From positions 1-33,155 of the forward strand of contig JAEXVC010000097.1 of the NCBI GenBank assembly GCA_023406715.1: a stretch of 33,155 bases of DNA. The letters are read 5' to 3'. The notes under the pieces were generated by a model that made no database searches, was not told the DNA's origin, and saw only the letters and a list, made by a program, of their open reading frames with translations. The position numbers and the translations under genes are program-made. Source of the DNA: Bacteroidota bacterium. GTDB lineage: Bacteria > Bacteroidota > Bacteroidia > Bacteroidales > Tenuifilaceae. Below, one piece after another: positions 17,800 through 26,203 of this stretch (position 1 is its first letter; each line of letters starts with the position of its first letter).

Positions 17800-17879
17800 G
17801 GATTGATGGAGAGTTGGATGATTGGAGTGATACTCCAAGACTCCACTGCTCCAAAAGCCCAGCACTCCATTCCTCCAAC
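17800..17879. repeat. degenerate 8-nt-period array with central dyad
   Basis: Ten consecutive octamers can be read in phase: GGATTGAT, GGAGAGTT, GGATGATT and GGAGTGAT, then ACTCCAAG, ACTCCACT, GCTCCAAA, AGCCCAGC, ACTCCATT and CCTCCAAC. The left units (GGAnTnnT) are roughly the reverse complement of the right ones (ACTCCAnn). The switch lies at TGGAGTGATACTCCA (17823-17837). RNA or single-stranded DNA from here could fold into a hairpin with pairs recurring every 8 nt. A related array lies at 32654-32770. It occupies most of the 292-nt gap between genes; I see no gene in it. Confidence 0.7.
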
Positions 17880-17943
17880 ATTCTACCTCTGTACCATTTC
17901 AAATTCACAAATTCTCCTCATTTTCAAATTAAAATTATCTATC

Positions 17944-17963
17944 TTAGAGTCACCAAACTCTAA
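17944..17963 (+). promoter_or_regulatory. short perfect inverted repeat before the HELGH protein gene
   Basis: TTAGAGT and ACTCTAA form a perfect 7-bp inverted repeat around CACCAA, ending 10 nt before the ATG at 17974. It could be an operator or a leader hairpin affecting translation. TATCTTAG at 17940-17947 is one mismatch from TAnnTTTG, so the left arm overlaps a possible -7 element. Confidence 0.35.
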
Positions 17964-17973
17964 CCACTAACCT

Positions 17974-18900
17974 ATGGGCGATTTTAACTCATTTCTCAAT
18001 TTCCTAAAACTTGTTGCTATTACCACATTCAGCCAGTTAACTTGGCTTTTAGGATTGCTTTTTATTTTTGGTTTGGTACTTTACATTTTTGCACGTTTTA
18101 CCCGTGTTACATACGTTAAAACAGCAGGTACAACGCTCGATATTGTTATTACAGGCTGGATTGGCACACCAATTCACGAGTTGGGGCATGCAATATTCTG
18201 CCTAATTTTCCGCCACAAGATTACAGAAATGAAACTTTACAGCCCCAACTCCACCGACGGAACCATAGGCTACGTTAACCACTCCTACGATACCAAAAGC
18301 ACCTATCAGAAAATTGGCAATTTCTTTATTGGCGTTGGGCCAATAATTTTTGGTGCGATGGTTCTGTACGCGCTACTTTATTTTTTAGTACCCAACAATA
18401 CCGATGTATTCTCGTCCATTGAGCAGCAAAGCAAAAGCCTGGTGCAAGGTGTACGTGGTGAGTGGGCTGGAGTTCTTGGTTCGCTATGGGATTCTACATT
18501 GAATACACTTAGCGCGCTGTTCCGAAAAAGTAACTTTTCCGATTATAAGTTCTGGATATTCTTATACCTATCAATGTGCATTTCATCGCATATGGAGTTA
18601 AGCCCACCGGATATTAAAGGGGCTTGGCGCGGTTTGCTAACACTTGTACTATTCTTTTTGGTGTTTAACATTATAATACTTGGCCTTGAGGCCACAGGTG
18701 TAAGCGCACATTTTGGCAATTGGTGGAACTACTTTAAGTTGGAAAGCTACGCAACAGGCATAAACAAGTGGGTTGGTACATTTGGAGCGCTGTTTGTGTT
18801 TGCGTCAATAATCTCGGGGTTAAATTTTGTGGTAACATATATTGGCCTAACCCTATATAACCTAATAAGAAAGAAGGGGTTTGTGAATCCGATTTGGTAA
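17974..18900 (+). CDS. membrane protein with HELGH zinc-peptidase motif (M50-like)
   Basis: A 308-residue integral membrane protein. Hydrophobic helices lie at about 12-45, 110-136, 190-210, 218-242 and 265-300. The motif TPIHELGHAIFCLIF places His68, Glu69 and His72 as HExxH at the end of a hydrophobic segment, as in M50 intramembrane metallopeptidases. Unlike site-2 proteases it has no obvious PDZ domain, and I cannot find the usual C-terminal LDG or NxxPxxxLDG partner motif that supplies the third zinc ligand. Function is therefore open: a divergent intramembrane peptidase or a fold relative. The next plus-strand gene, also membrane-bound, starts 87 nt downstream. Confidence 0.75.
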   Translation: MGDFNSFLNFLKLVAITTFSQLTWLLGLLFIFGLVLYIFARFTRVTYVKTAGTTLDIVITGWIGTPIHELGHAIFCLIFRHKITEMKLYSPNSTDGTIGYVNHSYDTKSTYQKIGNFFIGVGPIIFGAMVLYALLYFLVPNNTDVFSSIEQQSKSLVQGVRGEWAGVLGSLWDSTLNTLSALFRKSNFSDYKFWIFLYLSMCISSHMELSPPDIKGAWRGLLTLVLFFLVFNIIILGLEATGVSAHFGNWWNYFKLESYATGINKWVGTFGALFVFASIISGLNFVVTYIGLTLYNLIRKKGFVNPIW

Positions 18901-18987
18901 TCCCTTCAACAAAACATCATTTGCAAGAATAACTAGCCACTAAAAACAAACAATACATAGCCTGTAATAACAAAAATTTAAACAACT

Positions 18988-19797
18988 ATGAAACAATCCC
19001 TAAAAGTAAAAATATCTAACCTAACCACTTGGATAATGCTAGGAACCATAGCGCTTATTATACTTTGGTTTATTGGGTTTATAGTATCGGTAACTTTCGA
19101 TTTAAATGTGTTTACAAGCCGCACATCGGAGTTTTTCTTTTCGTTTATTGGCTTTGCATTTGTGCTGGTTACGTGCGCTGCTATTCTGAGCATCAGCCTA
19201 AACATCAGCCTTATTGCCGATAGCAAAATTCAGGAAATGAAGTTGGATAGTTCAAAAACTATTATCACCAAAAAGTTTATCTATACAAGCGGTTTGGTTG
19301 TTGCGCTGCTCATTGCATTCCTTTTTGCTGGCGATTACCTATCACGCCAGAATGAGAAAGCAAAGCTGGTTAACGAGGCAGAGGATTTGATTGCCCGCTA
19401 CAAGAAATCCATTGAGGAACTTACCCTATTTATACAGGATACCGCCCAACTCGATAAGATTCCAGAATTTCTAAATGTTCTATCGAATCAAAAGGAGGAG
19501 TTTCCAACAATCACCATACTAACGTCGGCAAAGTATAAAGATGAGACTGTATTCCTTGAAATATCGGGTTGGACAACCAAAGAATCGCTAAAAAATCCAT
19601 ACTTCGACAATTCGTTCTACAAATGCAGTATGAACGATTGCGATTATTTGCTTGAGGTTTTTGAAAAGGGCAAAAATGACAGTTACTTTTGGACAGAGAA
19701 GAATAATTACAAGTATTACTATCCGTTCGAAAAGAATGGGAAAAAGATGCTGTTGCTTTTCTCGAAGTATGAGCGATATGGGAAGTTTGGGTCATAA
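18988..19797 (+). CDS. three-helix membrane protein of unknown function
   Basis: A 269-residue protein I do not recognise. Three membrane helices (about 12-33, 47-70, 92-113) precede a C-terminal soluble domain of about 150 residues, including a helical segment (about 115-155) and a compact beta-rich part with WTTKESLKNPYFDNSFYKCS and two closely spaced cysteines (CSMNDCDYLLEVF). It lies 87 nt after the HELGH protein on the same strand and could share its transcript. No enzymatic motif is visible. The start ATG gives MKQSLKVKISNLTTWIML, a basic N-terminus before the first helix, as expected for an inner-membrane protein. Confidence 0.75.
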   Translation: MKQSLKVKISNLTTWIMLGTIALIILWFIGFIVSVTFDLNVFTSRTSEFFFSFIGFAFVLVTCAAILSISLNISLIADSKIQEMKLDSSKTIITKKFIYTSGLVVALLIAFLFAGDYLSRQNEKAKLVNEAEDLIARYKKSIEELTLFIQDTAQLDKIPEFLNVLSNQKEEFPTITILTSAKYKDETVFLEISGWTTKESLKNPYFDNSFYKCSMNDCDYLLEVFEKGKNDSYFWTEKNNYKYYYPFEKNGKKMLLLFSKYERYGKFGS

Positions 19798-20187
19798 ACC
19801 ATCACTATCGCTCGTCTCCTGACGCATGATGCTTACTATGCTCTTCCCTTGCGATGCAAAAAAATGCACCCATACCTAGAATGGGCATAACGTGCGTCGC
19901 AATTCTATGCAACACATTCTTTACCCCGATTTGAAACTCGGGCTAGGAAATATAAATCTTGCAGGGGTTATCCCTATAATTACGAAAAAAACACCCTCGA
20001 GCTTCAGAAAACACGAACTAACTTGAGTGACCTTAACAAACTCTTACAATAAATTACTAATACTATACACTCTTTTGCTTATTAAAAATCGGCAAAAGTT
20101 TAAACTCAGCCGATTTCTTTGAAAGAATAAAACTAACGCAAATAATACACAATATTTAAATAAATTATAAATATCATGAATAAAGTA
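19798..20187. other. 390-nt intergenic region with three inverted repeats
   Basis: No gene is supported. TTGCGATGCA (19849-19858) pairs with TGCGTCGCAA (19893-19902), nine of ten bases; nested inside are CCCAT (19869-19873) and ATGGG (19881-19885), giving one 54-nt hairpin. A second hairpin is CCCGA/TCGGG (19925-19929, 19938-19942). The part up to about 19970 is more GC-rich than its surroundings, which suggests a palindromic repeat or small structured RNA. The third hairpin is listed as a terminator. Confidence 0.5.
20084..20116 (-). terminator. likely intrinsic terminator for the minus-strand secreted orphan
   Basis: AAATCGGC (20086-20093) and GCCGATTT (20109-20116) form a perfect 8-bp stem; on the minus strand the stem is followed by TTTTTAAT. 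It is about 70 nt past the stop of the minus-strand gene at 20188. The loop contains AGTTTAAACT, itself palindromic. Confidence 0.55.
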
Positions 20188-20841
20188 TTAGTTCGATTCA
20201 ACGTATTGAACTAATTGTAAAATGCTTTCTACATTATTGAAAACAACATCATGTTGATTTGTATACGTTTTAAGTAATTCTTTTTTATCACTATATATTT
20301 TTTTAAACTGTTTCATACTTTTAAATGACTGAAAATCTCCACCTTTTTTTATTACATAACTTACAAAAGGATACAGATCATATCCTCCAGGTAAATTTAA
20401 ATTATAGTATGCAGAGTTTGAAATAATAGAAGAATACTTTGTTATAGACGCAGTTTCAGAAGATATACCATATCCAACCGACTCCCCTTTATTCTTCATA
20501 TAACATTTGTAAAGAACAAGCAGATCAAATTGTGGTTGTGAAATTAATTCATAAAATTTGCTTTTCCACACAATGAATTTCTTATCCTTTATAATAATAG
20601 TATCTATCTCATTAACTTTATCTTTTCCAATAGCCATCTTTTGACCATTTTCATCAAACACCATCTCCTCCGTCAATGAATTATAGTTTAAAGGCAATTT
20701 ATAAACCTCTCCAGACTTCATAATTATAGTACCTTCATTAAACTCATTAAAAACATAGTGATTTGCAACGTGCAAAGATGATTGAGCAAAAATTTTAAGA
20801 AAAATGAAACTCAATAATAAAGTAAAATAAAGTTTTTTCAT
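20188..20841 (-). CDS. small secreted protein of unknown function
   Basis: A 217-residue protein with a clear signal peptide (about 1-19, ending KIFAQ). The mature part begins with NHYVFNEFNEGTIIMKSGEVYKLPLNYN, a beta-hairpin style often seen in Bacteroidota proteins that describe a surface or periplasmic layer, with a second half rich in Lys, Tyr and Ser. No catalytic motif is seen and I do not recognise the family. Its base composition is more AT-rich than the neighbouring genes and it stands alone on the minus strand, between AT-rich flanks, so recent acquisition is possible. It has its own candidate promoter and terminator. Confidence 0.75.
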   Translation of the reverse strand: MKKLYFTLLLSFIFLKIFAQSSLHVANHYVFNEFNEGTIIMKSGEVYKLPLNYNSLTEEMVFDENGQKMAIGKDKVNEIDTIIIKDKKFIVWKSKFYELISQPQFDLLVLYKCYMKNKGESVGYGISSETASITKYSSIISNSAYYNLNLPGGYDLYPFVSYVIKKGGDFQSFKSMKQFKKIYSDKKELLKTYTNQHDVVFNNVESILQLVQYVESN

Positions 20842-21208
20842 GACTAGGTATTTTAAGATTAACTATTAAATTTTTATCAAATTTAGTATTAAAAATTTCA
20901 CACTATTTAACAAATTTCATGCCATACAACAAGTGAGAAAACATAGTTTTTTTTATAAAAAATAAGCAATAAATTTAAAGCATATAAAATTTGACCCAAA
21001 CATCATCTACCAATTAAAAATTTCATTTCAGATTTCTTATACTATTCAATAGAATTATAGGTTAGTAAGTCTTCTCAAGAATTATTAAATCTATCCTCTA
21101 CCTTTACACGTTTATTTACAAAATTCGAATTCAAGCCTTATGCCATAAAGCAGAACCCTGACTTTAATCTCAAAAAAATGTTTATTTTGCGTCAAAACAA
21201 ATTGAATT
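20842..21208. other. 367-nt AT-rich divergent intergenic region
   Basis: Lies between the minus-strand orphan and the plus-strand M29 peptidase gene. Apart from the -7 element at 20878-20885, and TATTTTGC at 21183-21190 (close to TAnnTTTG, 19 nt before the M29 ATG), I see no gene, long repeat or hairpin in it. Confidence 0.45.
20878..20885 (-). promoter_or_regulatory. Bacteroidota-type -7 promoter element for the secreted orphan
   Basis: Reads TAAATTTG on the minus strand, an exact TAnnTTTG match about 37 nt upstream of the ATG. A TTTG at 20914-20911 (minus strand) is 25 nt further upstream, somewhat longer than the usual spacing of about 19-21. Confidence 0.4.
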
Positions 21209-22183
21209 ATGAACTTCACCGATAAAGACCTTAGAGATGCCGCCATAATTGCCTTACGCGATTGTATGGGACTTCAGAAAACCGAAACGCTGCTTATTGT
21301 TACCGATGAATTGAAGCGTGAAATTGGCCTAGCCCTTCACAATGCTGGTAAGGAACTATGCACGGAGTCTATGCTGATTGAAATTAAATCCAGAGAAATA
21401 GACGGACAAGAACCACCTGCTCCAGTTGCAGCATTAATGAAATTGGTTGATGTGGTTGTTTGCCCCACCGAAATGTCGTTAACCCATACCAATGCACGTC
21501 GCGAAGCGGCTGCTTTGGGCGTTCGCTTTGGCACAATGCCTGGTATCAATATCGACACAATGGTGCGCTGCCTAAACGCCGACTACGAAAAAATTATCGC
21601 ACTTACCGATTTTATTGCCGCCAAAATGGTTGGTGTTAGCACAATTAAGGTTGTTACTGAAAAAGGAACCAACGTGGTAATGCCAGTTAAGGACCGTAAA
21701 ATTCTACCTAGCAAGGGTGTTATGCGCAATAAGGGCGAGAGTGGCAATTTACCATCGGGCGAGGTTTACCTTGCTCCGTGGGAGGATCAAACCAACGGTA
21801 AACTGGTGATTGATGGCTCAATGGCAGGAATTGGGATGATTGAAACTCCCATTACAATTGAAATTGTTAACGGATACGCCGAAAGCATTACTGGTGGTAA
21901 GCAGGCTGAACAACTAACTGCTATGCTCGACAAGGTTGGACGCGATGCCCGCGCTGTTGCCGAGTTTGGTATTGGCACTAACTACAAGGCTATTCTAACC
22001 GGCGAAATCCTTGAGGATGAAAAGGTATTTGGTACAATCCATATTGCCTTCGGCAATAATATTAGTATGGGTGGACGAATATCGGTGGGTAGCCACTTGG
22101 ATGGTTTAGTAAAAGAACCCGACGTTTACTTCGATGATGAACTGATTATGAAAAAAGGCAAAATGATAGAATTTGAGATTTAA
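21209..22183 (+). CDS. M29-family aminopeptidase (leucyl aminopeptidase-like)
   Basis: A 324-residue cytoplasmic metallopeptidase of the thermophilic-aminopeptidase type. Probable dinuclear metal ligands follow the M29 order: Glu185 (NLPSGEVYLAP), Glu266 (ILTGEILEDEKVFG), His278 (GTIHIAFGNN), and His296 with Asp298 (SHLDGLVKEPDV). AEFGIGTN before Glu266 is also typical. It removes N-terminal residues from peptides. The length is shorter than the usual 370-415 residues of AmpS/AmpT, mainly in the N-terminal domain. The dioxygenase NicX shares the fold, but nothing around this gene suggests pyridine degradation. The gene is transcribed alone and ends in a strong terminator. Confidence 0.85.
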   Translation: MNFTDKDLRDAAIIALRDCMGLQKTETLLIVTDELKREIGLALHNAGKELCTESMLIEIKSREIDGQEPPAPVAALMKLVDVVVCPTEMSLTHTNARREAAALGVRFGTMPGINIDTMVRCLNADYEKIIALTDFIAAKMVGVSTIKVVTEKGTNVVMPVKDRKILPSKGVMRNKGESGNLPSGEVYLAPWEDQTNGKLVIDGSMAGIGMIETPITIEIVNGYAESITGGKQAEQLTAMLDKVGRDARAVAEFGIGTNYKAILTGEILEDEKVFGTIHIAFGNNISMGGRISVGSHLDGLVKEPDVYFDDELIMKKGKMIEFEI

Positions 22184-22202
22184 TTGTATAAAATAAAATA
22201 TT

Positions 22203-22240
22203 AAAAGGGCTTTGGCAAATTGATGGCTAAAGCCCTTTTT
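22203..22240 (+). terminator. Rho-independent terminator after the M29 peptidase gene
   Basis: AAAAGGGCTTT (22203-22213) pairs perfectly with AAAGCCCTTTT (22229-22239); three more pairs including one G-T extend the stem to 14 bp. Ts follow. Confidence 0.9.
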
Positions 22241-22339
22241 GTTTTACAAACAAAACTAAACCATTCATTTTATACCGAAACAAAACTCTTTAATTCTTTA
22301 TTTTTCATATATTAATGCTTTCAACCAAAGTACTAGTTT

Positions 22340-25300
22340 ATGAAAATCAGTAAACCTATAGTTACATTAATTGGTGAAATTCATGATATTTCCAATACAA
22401 CAATATATGCAATATCTGCCTTAGCGGGAATATTATCTCTTTTGTTTTCGCCGTATAGCTTCGATACTCAGCTTGGAACAACTACAATCAGCGTTCCTTG
22501 GTCATTGATTCTTCCAATTATGGTAGCATTAGTATATGGCTGGAAATCGGGATTAATTGCAAGTTTAAGCGGTGGTGCATTTTTTCCATTCCTACTATGG
22601 CCCGATAATGGATATGCTAACTTTATCACCTTTTCATTATATACAATACTATTCACTTTTTTAGGGGCAATAATTCAGAAACAATTCCTTTACAAAAAAT
22701 TAACTTATTACTATCAACTATTACTATTCCTAACTCTTTTCGGAGTTATTTTAACCCTTTCGTATAACTTCTTATTTCCTAAATTACTTGCACAAAATCC
22801 ACCTTTTTGGGTAAAAAGCACTATCAACTATATCGACAAAAAGATTCTTTTACTATTCGCAATCAAGGATACTATAAACGCATTTTTCCTTGTACTAATA
22901 GCCGATTTACTTTTAACCCAACCCATGATTAGAAAACTATTGGGGTTAAATACTAAATACTACATGAAGTTCAATCATAGTATATTTAGAGTAACAATCA
23001 TTCTTTGCTTAATAGTTTGGTTGGTGTTTATCGGAATTAGCTACTCTTTACTTTACTCACATACCGGATTCGATGATGGACATAATGCTGTTGCGTTTAT
23101 AGTCATTTTTATTGGAGGCATAATCTCATCCAGAATTATAATTCACTACACCGAAAAACAACTAATTGCATCGAGCAAACTTTCTGAGAGCGAATCGTAC
23201 CTTAAGATGCAATTCGAAAAAATGCCCAATGCTTATATTCTTTGGGATAAAAATTTTAGAGTTATAAAATGGAATCCAAGTGCTGAAAAAATATTTGGAT
23301 ATAAAGAATCTGAAATGATTGGCAGAAGTGCCTTAGAAACACTTGTTCCCGAAAACCAAAAAAAAATTGTAAGTGAAGTTTGGGAAACACTAATTGACAA
23401 AAAAACAGAATTAAAAAGTAACAATGAAAATATAACAAAGGACGGCAGGATAATTACTTGTGAGTGGTCTAACAATCCTATTGTAAATGAAAATGGCGAG
23501 GTACCTGAGGTTATTTCAATGGTTCAAGACATAACGGTATCAAAAAAAACGGAGGAGTGTTTACATTTCATTGCCACGCAGGAGTGGGATAAGGATAATA
23601 GTTTTTTTCAGAAAATTGCCGAATATTTGGCCAAACAACTCAACTTCGACTATGTAATAATAAGTAATGTTGATAAAAAAGAATTAAACGCAAACTCAAT
23701 TGCATACTATGCTGGAAATAAATTTCTGAACAATGTAGTTTACAAACTCAAAGGCTCCCCATGTGAGAATGTTTACGGAAAAAACCTTTGCATTTATCCA
23801 AGCGAAATTCAAAAGCAATTCCCTGAGGATAAGGCACTCATAAAAATGAATGCCCAAAGTTATGCAGGTCAACCCTTATGGGATGCAAATGGCAATCCTA
23901 TAGGTTTAATTGCTTGCATTAGCAAAAAGAACATTGTAAATCAAGAGTTAATAAAACCCATTCTCTATATTGTTTCGTCGAGGGTAAGTTCGGAAATGGT
24001 TCGAAAACAAGCTCAGGATGCGCTTAAAGAGAGCGAGTTTTTTTTCAGGGAATCGCAGCATGCAGCAAATGTTGGTTCGTATAAAACTGACTTTACAAAA
24101 GGCTACTGGGAATCGTCCGAAGTTCTGGACGAAATTTTTGGTATTGATAAAAGCTATGAACGAAGCATACAGGGCTGGTTGAATATTGTTCACCCTGACG
24201 ATAGAGAAATGATGACCTCATATCTCATGCAGGAGGTTATTCAAAATCGACAACCGTTCAATAAAGAGTACAGAATAACTCGTATTTCCGACAATTCATC
24301 TCGATGGGTATTAGGTCTTGGAAACACTCAATTCGATATCAATGGAAACATTTTAAGTTTAATAGGAACAATACAGGATATTACAGACCGAAAAATAACC
24401 GAGGAAAAGATAAGACTTAGCGAAGAGAGATTCAAGACTGTAGCAGATTCGGCCGAAGAGTGGATTTGGGAAACAAATGCCGAAGGATTATACACCTATT
24501 CGAGCGATGTGGTAGAAAAAATTCTTGGCTATAAACCCGAAGAAATTGTTGGCAAAATGCATTTCTACGATTTATTCGACGAAGAATTGCGTGAACATTA
24601 CAAAAACATAGCGAATGAGGCTTTTGCCCTTAAAGTTGGGTTTAAAGATTTTATCAACTACAATACTCACAAAAATGGTAGTAAAGTTATTTTACGCACA
24701 AGTGGCAGTCCGATTCTAAATAATGAGGGAAAGCTCGTTGGTTATAGAGGAGCAGATGCGGATATCACATTACAAAAACAAACCGAAATTGAGTTAAGGG
24801 AAAGCGAGGAAAAATATCGGCTCCTTTTCGAAAATATGACAACAGGCTTTGCGTTACACGAGATTATTTGCGATGAAAATGGTAAACCAATCGACTATAA
24901 ATATATCATAGCTAATCCCGCATTCGAAAAACTAACAGGAATTTCAGCCTCTTCTATTCAGGGGAAATGCATCACGGAATTACTGCCTCATATTGAACCG
25001 TATTGGATTGATACATTTGGTAAAGTTGCACTTTCTGGCGAATCCATTACATATGAAAACTACACAGTCGATATCGACAAATACTTCGACACGTGGGTAT
25101 TCTCCCCTCGTAAAGGGCAGTTTGCTGTTGTGTTCAACGATATAACTGATAGAAAAAGAGCAGAACTAGCAATAAGACAACTTTCAATTGCCATTGAGCA
25201 GAGTCCTGTATCAGTAGTAATTACAGATACTTCAGGAAAAATTGAGTACGTTAATCCCAAATTTACAGAGGTAACCGGGTATCAGTTGGATGAAGTTTTG

Positions 25301-26179
25301 GGAAAAAATCCACGCGTTCTCAAATCGGGACAAACTTCGAAAGAAGAATACGACAATTTATGGGAAAGCATAAAATCGGGAAAAGAATGGCGCGGAGAAT
25401 TTTGCAATATCAAAAAGAATAAACAACGATTCTGGGAAAGTGCTGTAATTTCGCCAATCCTCAACGAAAAAGGTGAAATAACTCACTTTGTAGGAGTAAA
25501 GGAGGATATTACCGAGAAAAAAGAGTACGAAAAAAGAATTCTTAACTCAATTATTGAAGCGGAGGAAAGGGAACGTAACAGATTCTCGCGTGAACTCCAC
25601 GATGGTATTGGCCCTCTCCTATCCACCATTAAACTATACTTCCAATGGCTTGCCGAATCGTCCGATAAGGATGATAAAACAACCATTATTGAAAAAGGCG
25701 AAAAGAATATTAACGATGCTATTGAAACCATACGTGAAATATCAAACAATCTTAGTCCTCGCACATTGAACAGTTTTGGTGTAATTGCAGCTTTAAGAAA
25801 CTTTATCGACAGCATTAATAAAACACAAAAACTTCAAATTAATTTGATATCAAATATCGATGTCCGTTTCGATGAGAAAATTGAGATAATACTTTACAGA
25901 GTCTCCACAGAGCTCATAAATAACACTTTAAAGTACGCAAAAGCATCGAAAGTAAGCATAAACCTATTTTACAGTACCGAAAAAAGTGTTGTAAACTTGA
26001 ACTATTACGACAACGGAATGGGTTTTAACTACGAGGAAACAATGCAAGCAGGAAAAGGATTAGGCTTACAGAATATTGCCCAGAGAATTAACTCAGCAAA
26101 CGGAAAACTAAATCTTACTAGTAGTTTAGGTAACGGAATCTTTGTGGAAATTGAACTACCAGCAGAAGCTAAAAAATAG
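22340..26179 (+). CDS. large membrane sensor kinase, five PAS plus GAF, HisKA_3 type
   Basis: A 1279-residue sensor kinase of the NarX/LuxR-partner class. About eight membrane helices fill residues 20-270. Then follow PAS (about 281-400), GAF (405-555), PAS (563-690), PAS (693-815), PAS (821-940) and PAS (944-1068). The dimerisation domain carries RFSRELHDGIGPLLSTIK with His1087. The ATPase has ELINNTLKYAKAS, YDNGMGF and GKGLGLQNIAQRI. Each PAS ends with a DIT-type sequence (QDITVSKK, QDITDRK, ADITLQK, NDITDRK, EDITEKK). The NarL-type regulator gene starts 24 nt downstream and is the cognate partner. A membrane region of this size suggests a membrane-borne or lipophilic signal, but none can be named. 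The gene begins about 100 nt after a terminator, so its promoter should lie at about 22245-22330. Confidence 0.93.
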   Translation: MKISKPIVTLIGEIHDISNTTIYAISALAGILSLLFSPYSFDTQLGTTTISVPWSLILPIMVALVYGWKSGLIASLSGGAFFPFLLWPDNGYANFITFSLYTILFTFLGAIIQKQFLYKKLTYYYQLLLFLTLFGVILTLSYNFLFPKLLAQNPPFWVKSTINYIDKKILLLFAIKDTINAFFLVLIADLLLTQPMIRKLLGLNTKYYMKFNHSIFRVTIILCLIVWLVFIGISYSLLYSHTGFDDGHNAVAFIVIFIGGIISSRIIIHYTEKQLIASSKLSESESYLKMQFEKMPNAYILWDKNFRVIKWNPSAEKIFGYKESEMIGRSALETLVPENQKKIVSEVWETLIDKKTELKSNNENITKDGRIITCEWSNNPIVNENGEVPEVISMVQDITVSKKTEECLHFIATQEWDKDNSFFQKIAEYLAKQLNFDYVIISNVDKKELNANSIAYYAGNKFLNNVVYKLKGSPCENVYGKNLCIYPSEIQKQFPEDKALIKMNAQSYAGQPLWDANGNPIGLIACISKKNIVNQELIKPILYIVSSRVSSEMVRKQAQDALKESEFFFRESQHAANVGSYKTDFTKGYWESSEVLDEIFGIDKSYERSIQGWLNIVHPDDREMMTSYLMQEVIQNRQPFNKEYRITRISDNSSRWVLGLGNTQFDINGNILSLIGTIQDITDRKITEEKIRLSEERFKTVADSAEEWIWETNAEGLYTYSSDVVEKILGYKPEEIVGKMHFYDLFDEELREHYKNIANEAFALKVGFKDFINYNTHKNGSKVILRTSGSPILNNEGKLVGYRGADADITLQKQTEIELRESEEKYRLLFENMTTGFALHEIICDENGKPIDYKYIIANPAFEKLTGISASSIQGKCITELLPHIEPYWIDTFGKVALSGESITYENYTVDIDKYFDTWVFSPRKGQFAVVFNDITDRKRAELAIRQLSIAIEQSPVSVVITDTSGKIEYVNPKFTEVTGYQLDEVLGKNPRVLKSGQTSKEEYDNLWESIKSGKEWRGEFCNIKKNKQRFWESAVISPILNEKGEITHFVGVKEDITEKKEYEKRILNSIIEAEERERNRFSRELHDGIGPLLSTIKLYFQWLAESSDKDDKTTIIEKGEKNINDAIETIREISNNLSPRTLNSFGVIAALRNFIDSINKTQKLQINLISNIDVRFDEKIEIILYRVSTELINNTLKYAKASKVSINLFYSTEKSVVNLNYYDNGMGFNYEETMQAGKGLGLQNIAQRINSANGKLNLTSSLGNGIFVEIELPAEAKK

Positions 26180-26203
26180 TATATTAGCAATAATTTTACT
26201 CTA

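Noticed and set aside
17800..17879. CRISPR array
   Set aside because: Units are 8 nt with no spacers, and no cas gene is present.
17657..17908. Minus-strand ORF of 83 codons
   Set aside because: It runs through the heptamer and octamer repeats and has no recognisable protein features; the repeat explains the sequence.
21209..22183. Possible 2,5-dihydroxypyridine dioxygenase (NicX-like) instead of M29 peptidase
   Set aside because: NicX shares the fold, but the metal-ligand order is that of aminopeptidases and no nicotinate genes are nearby.
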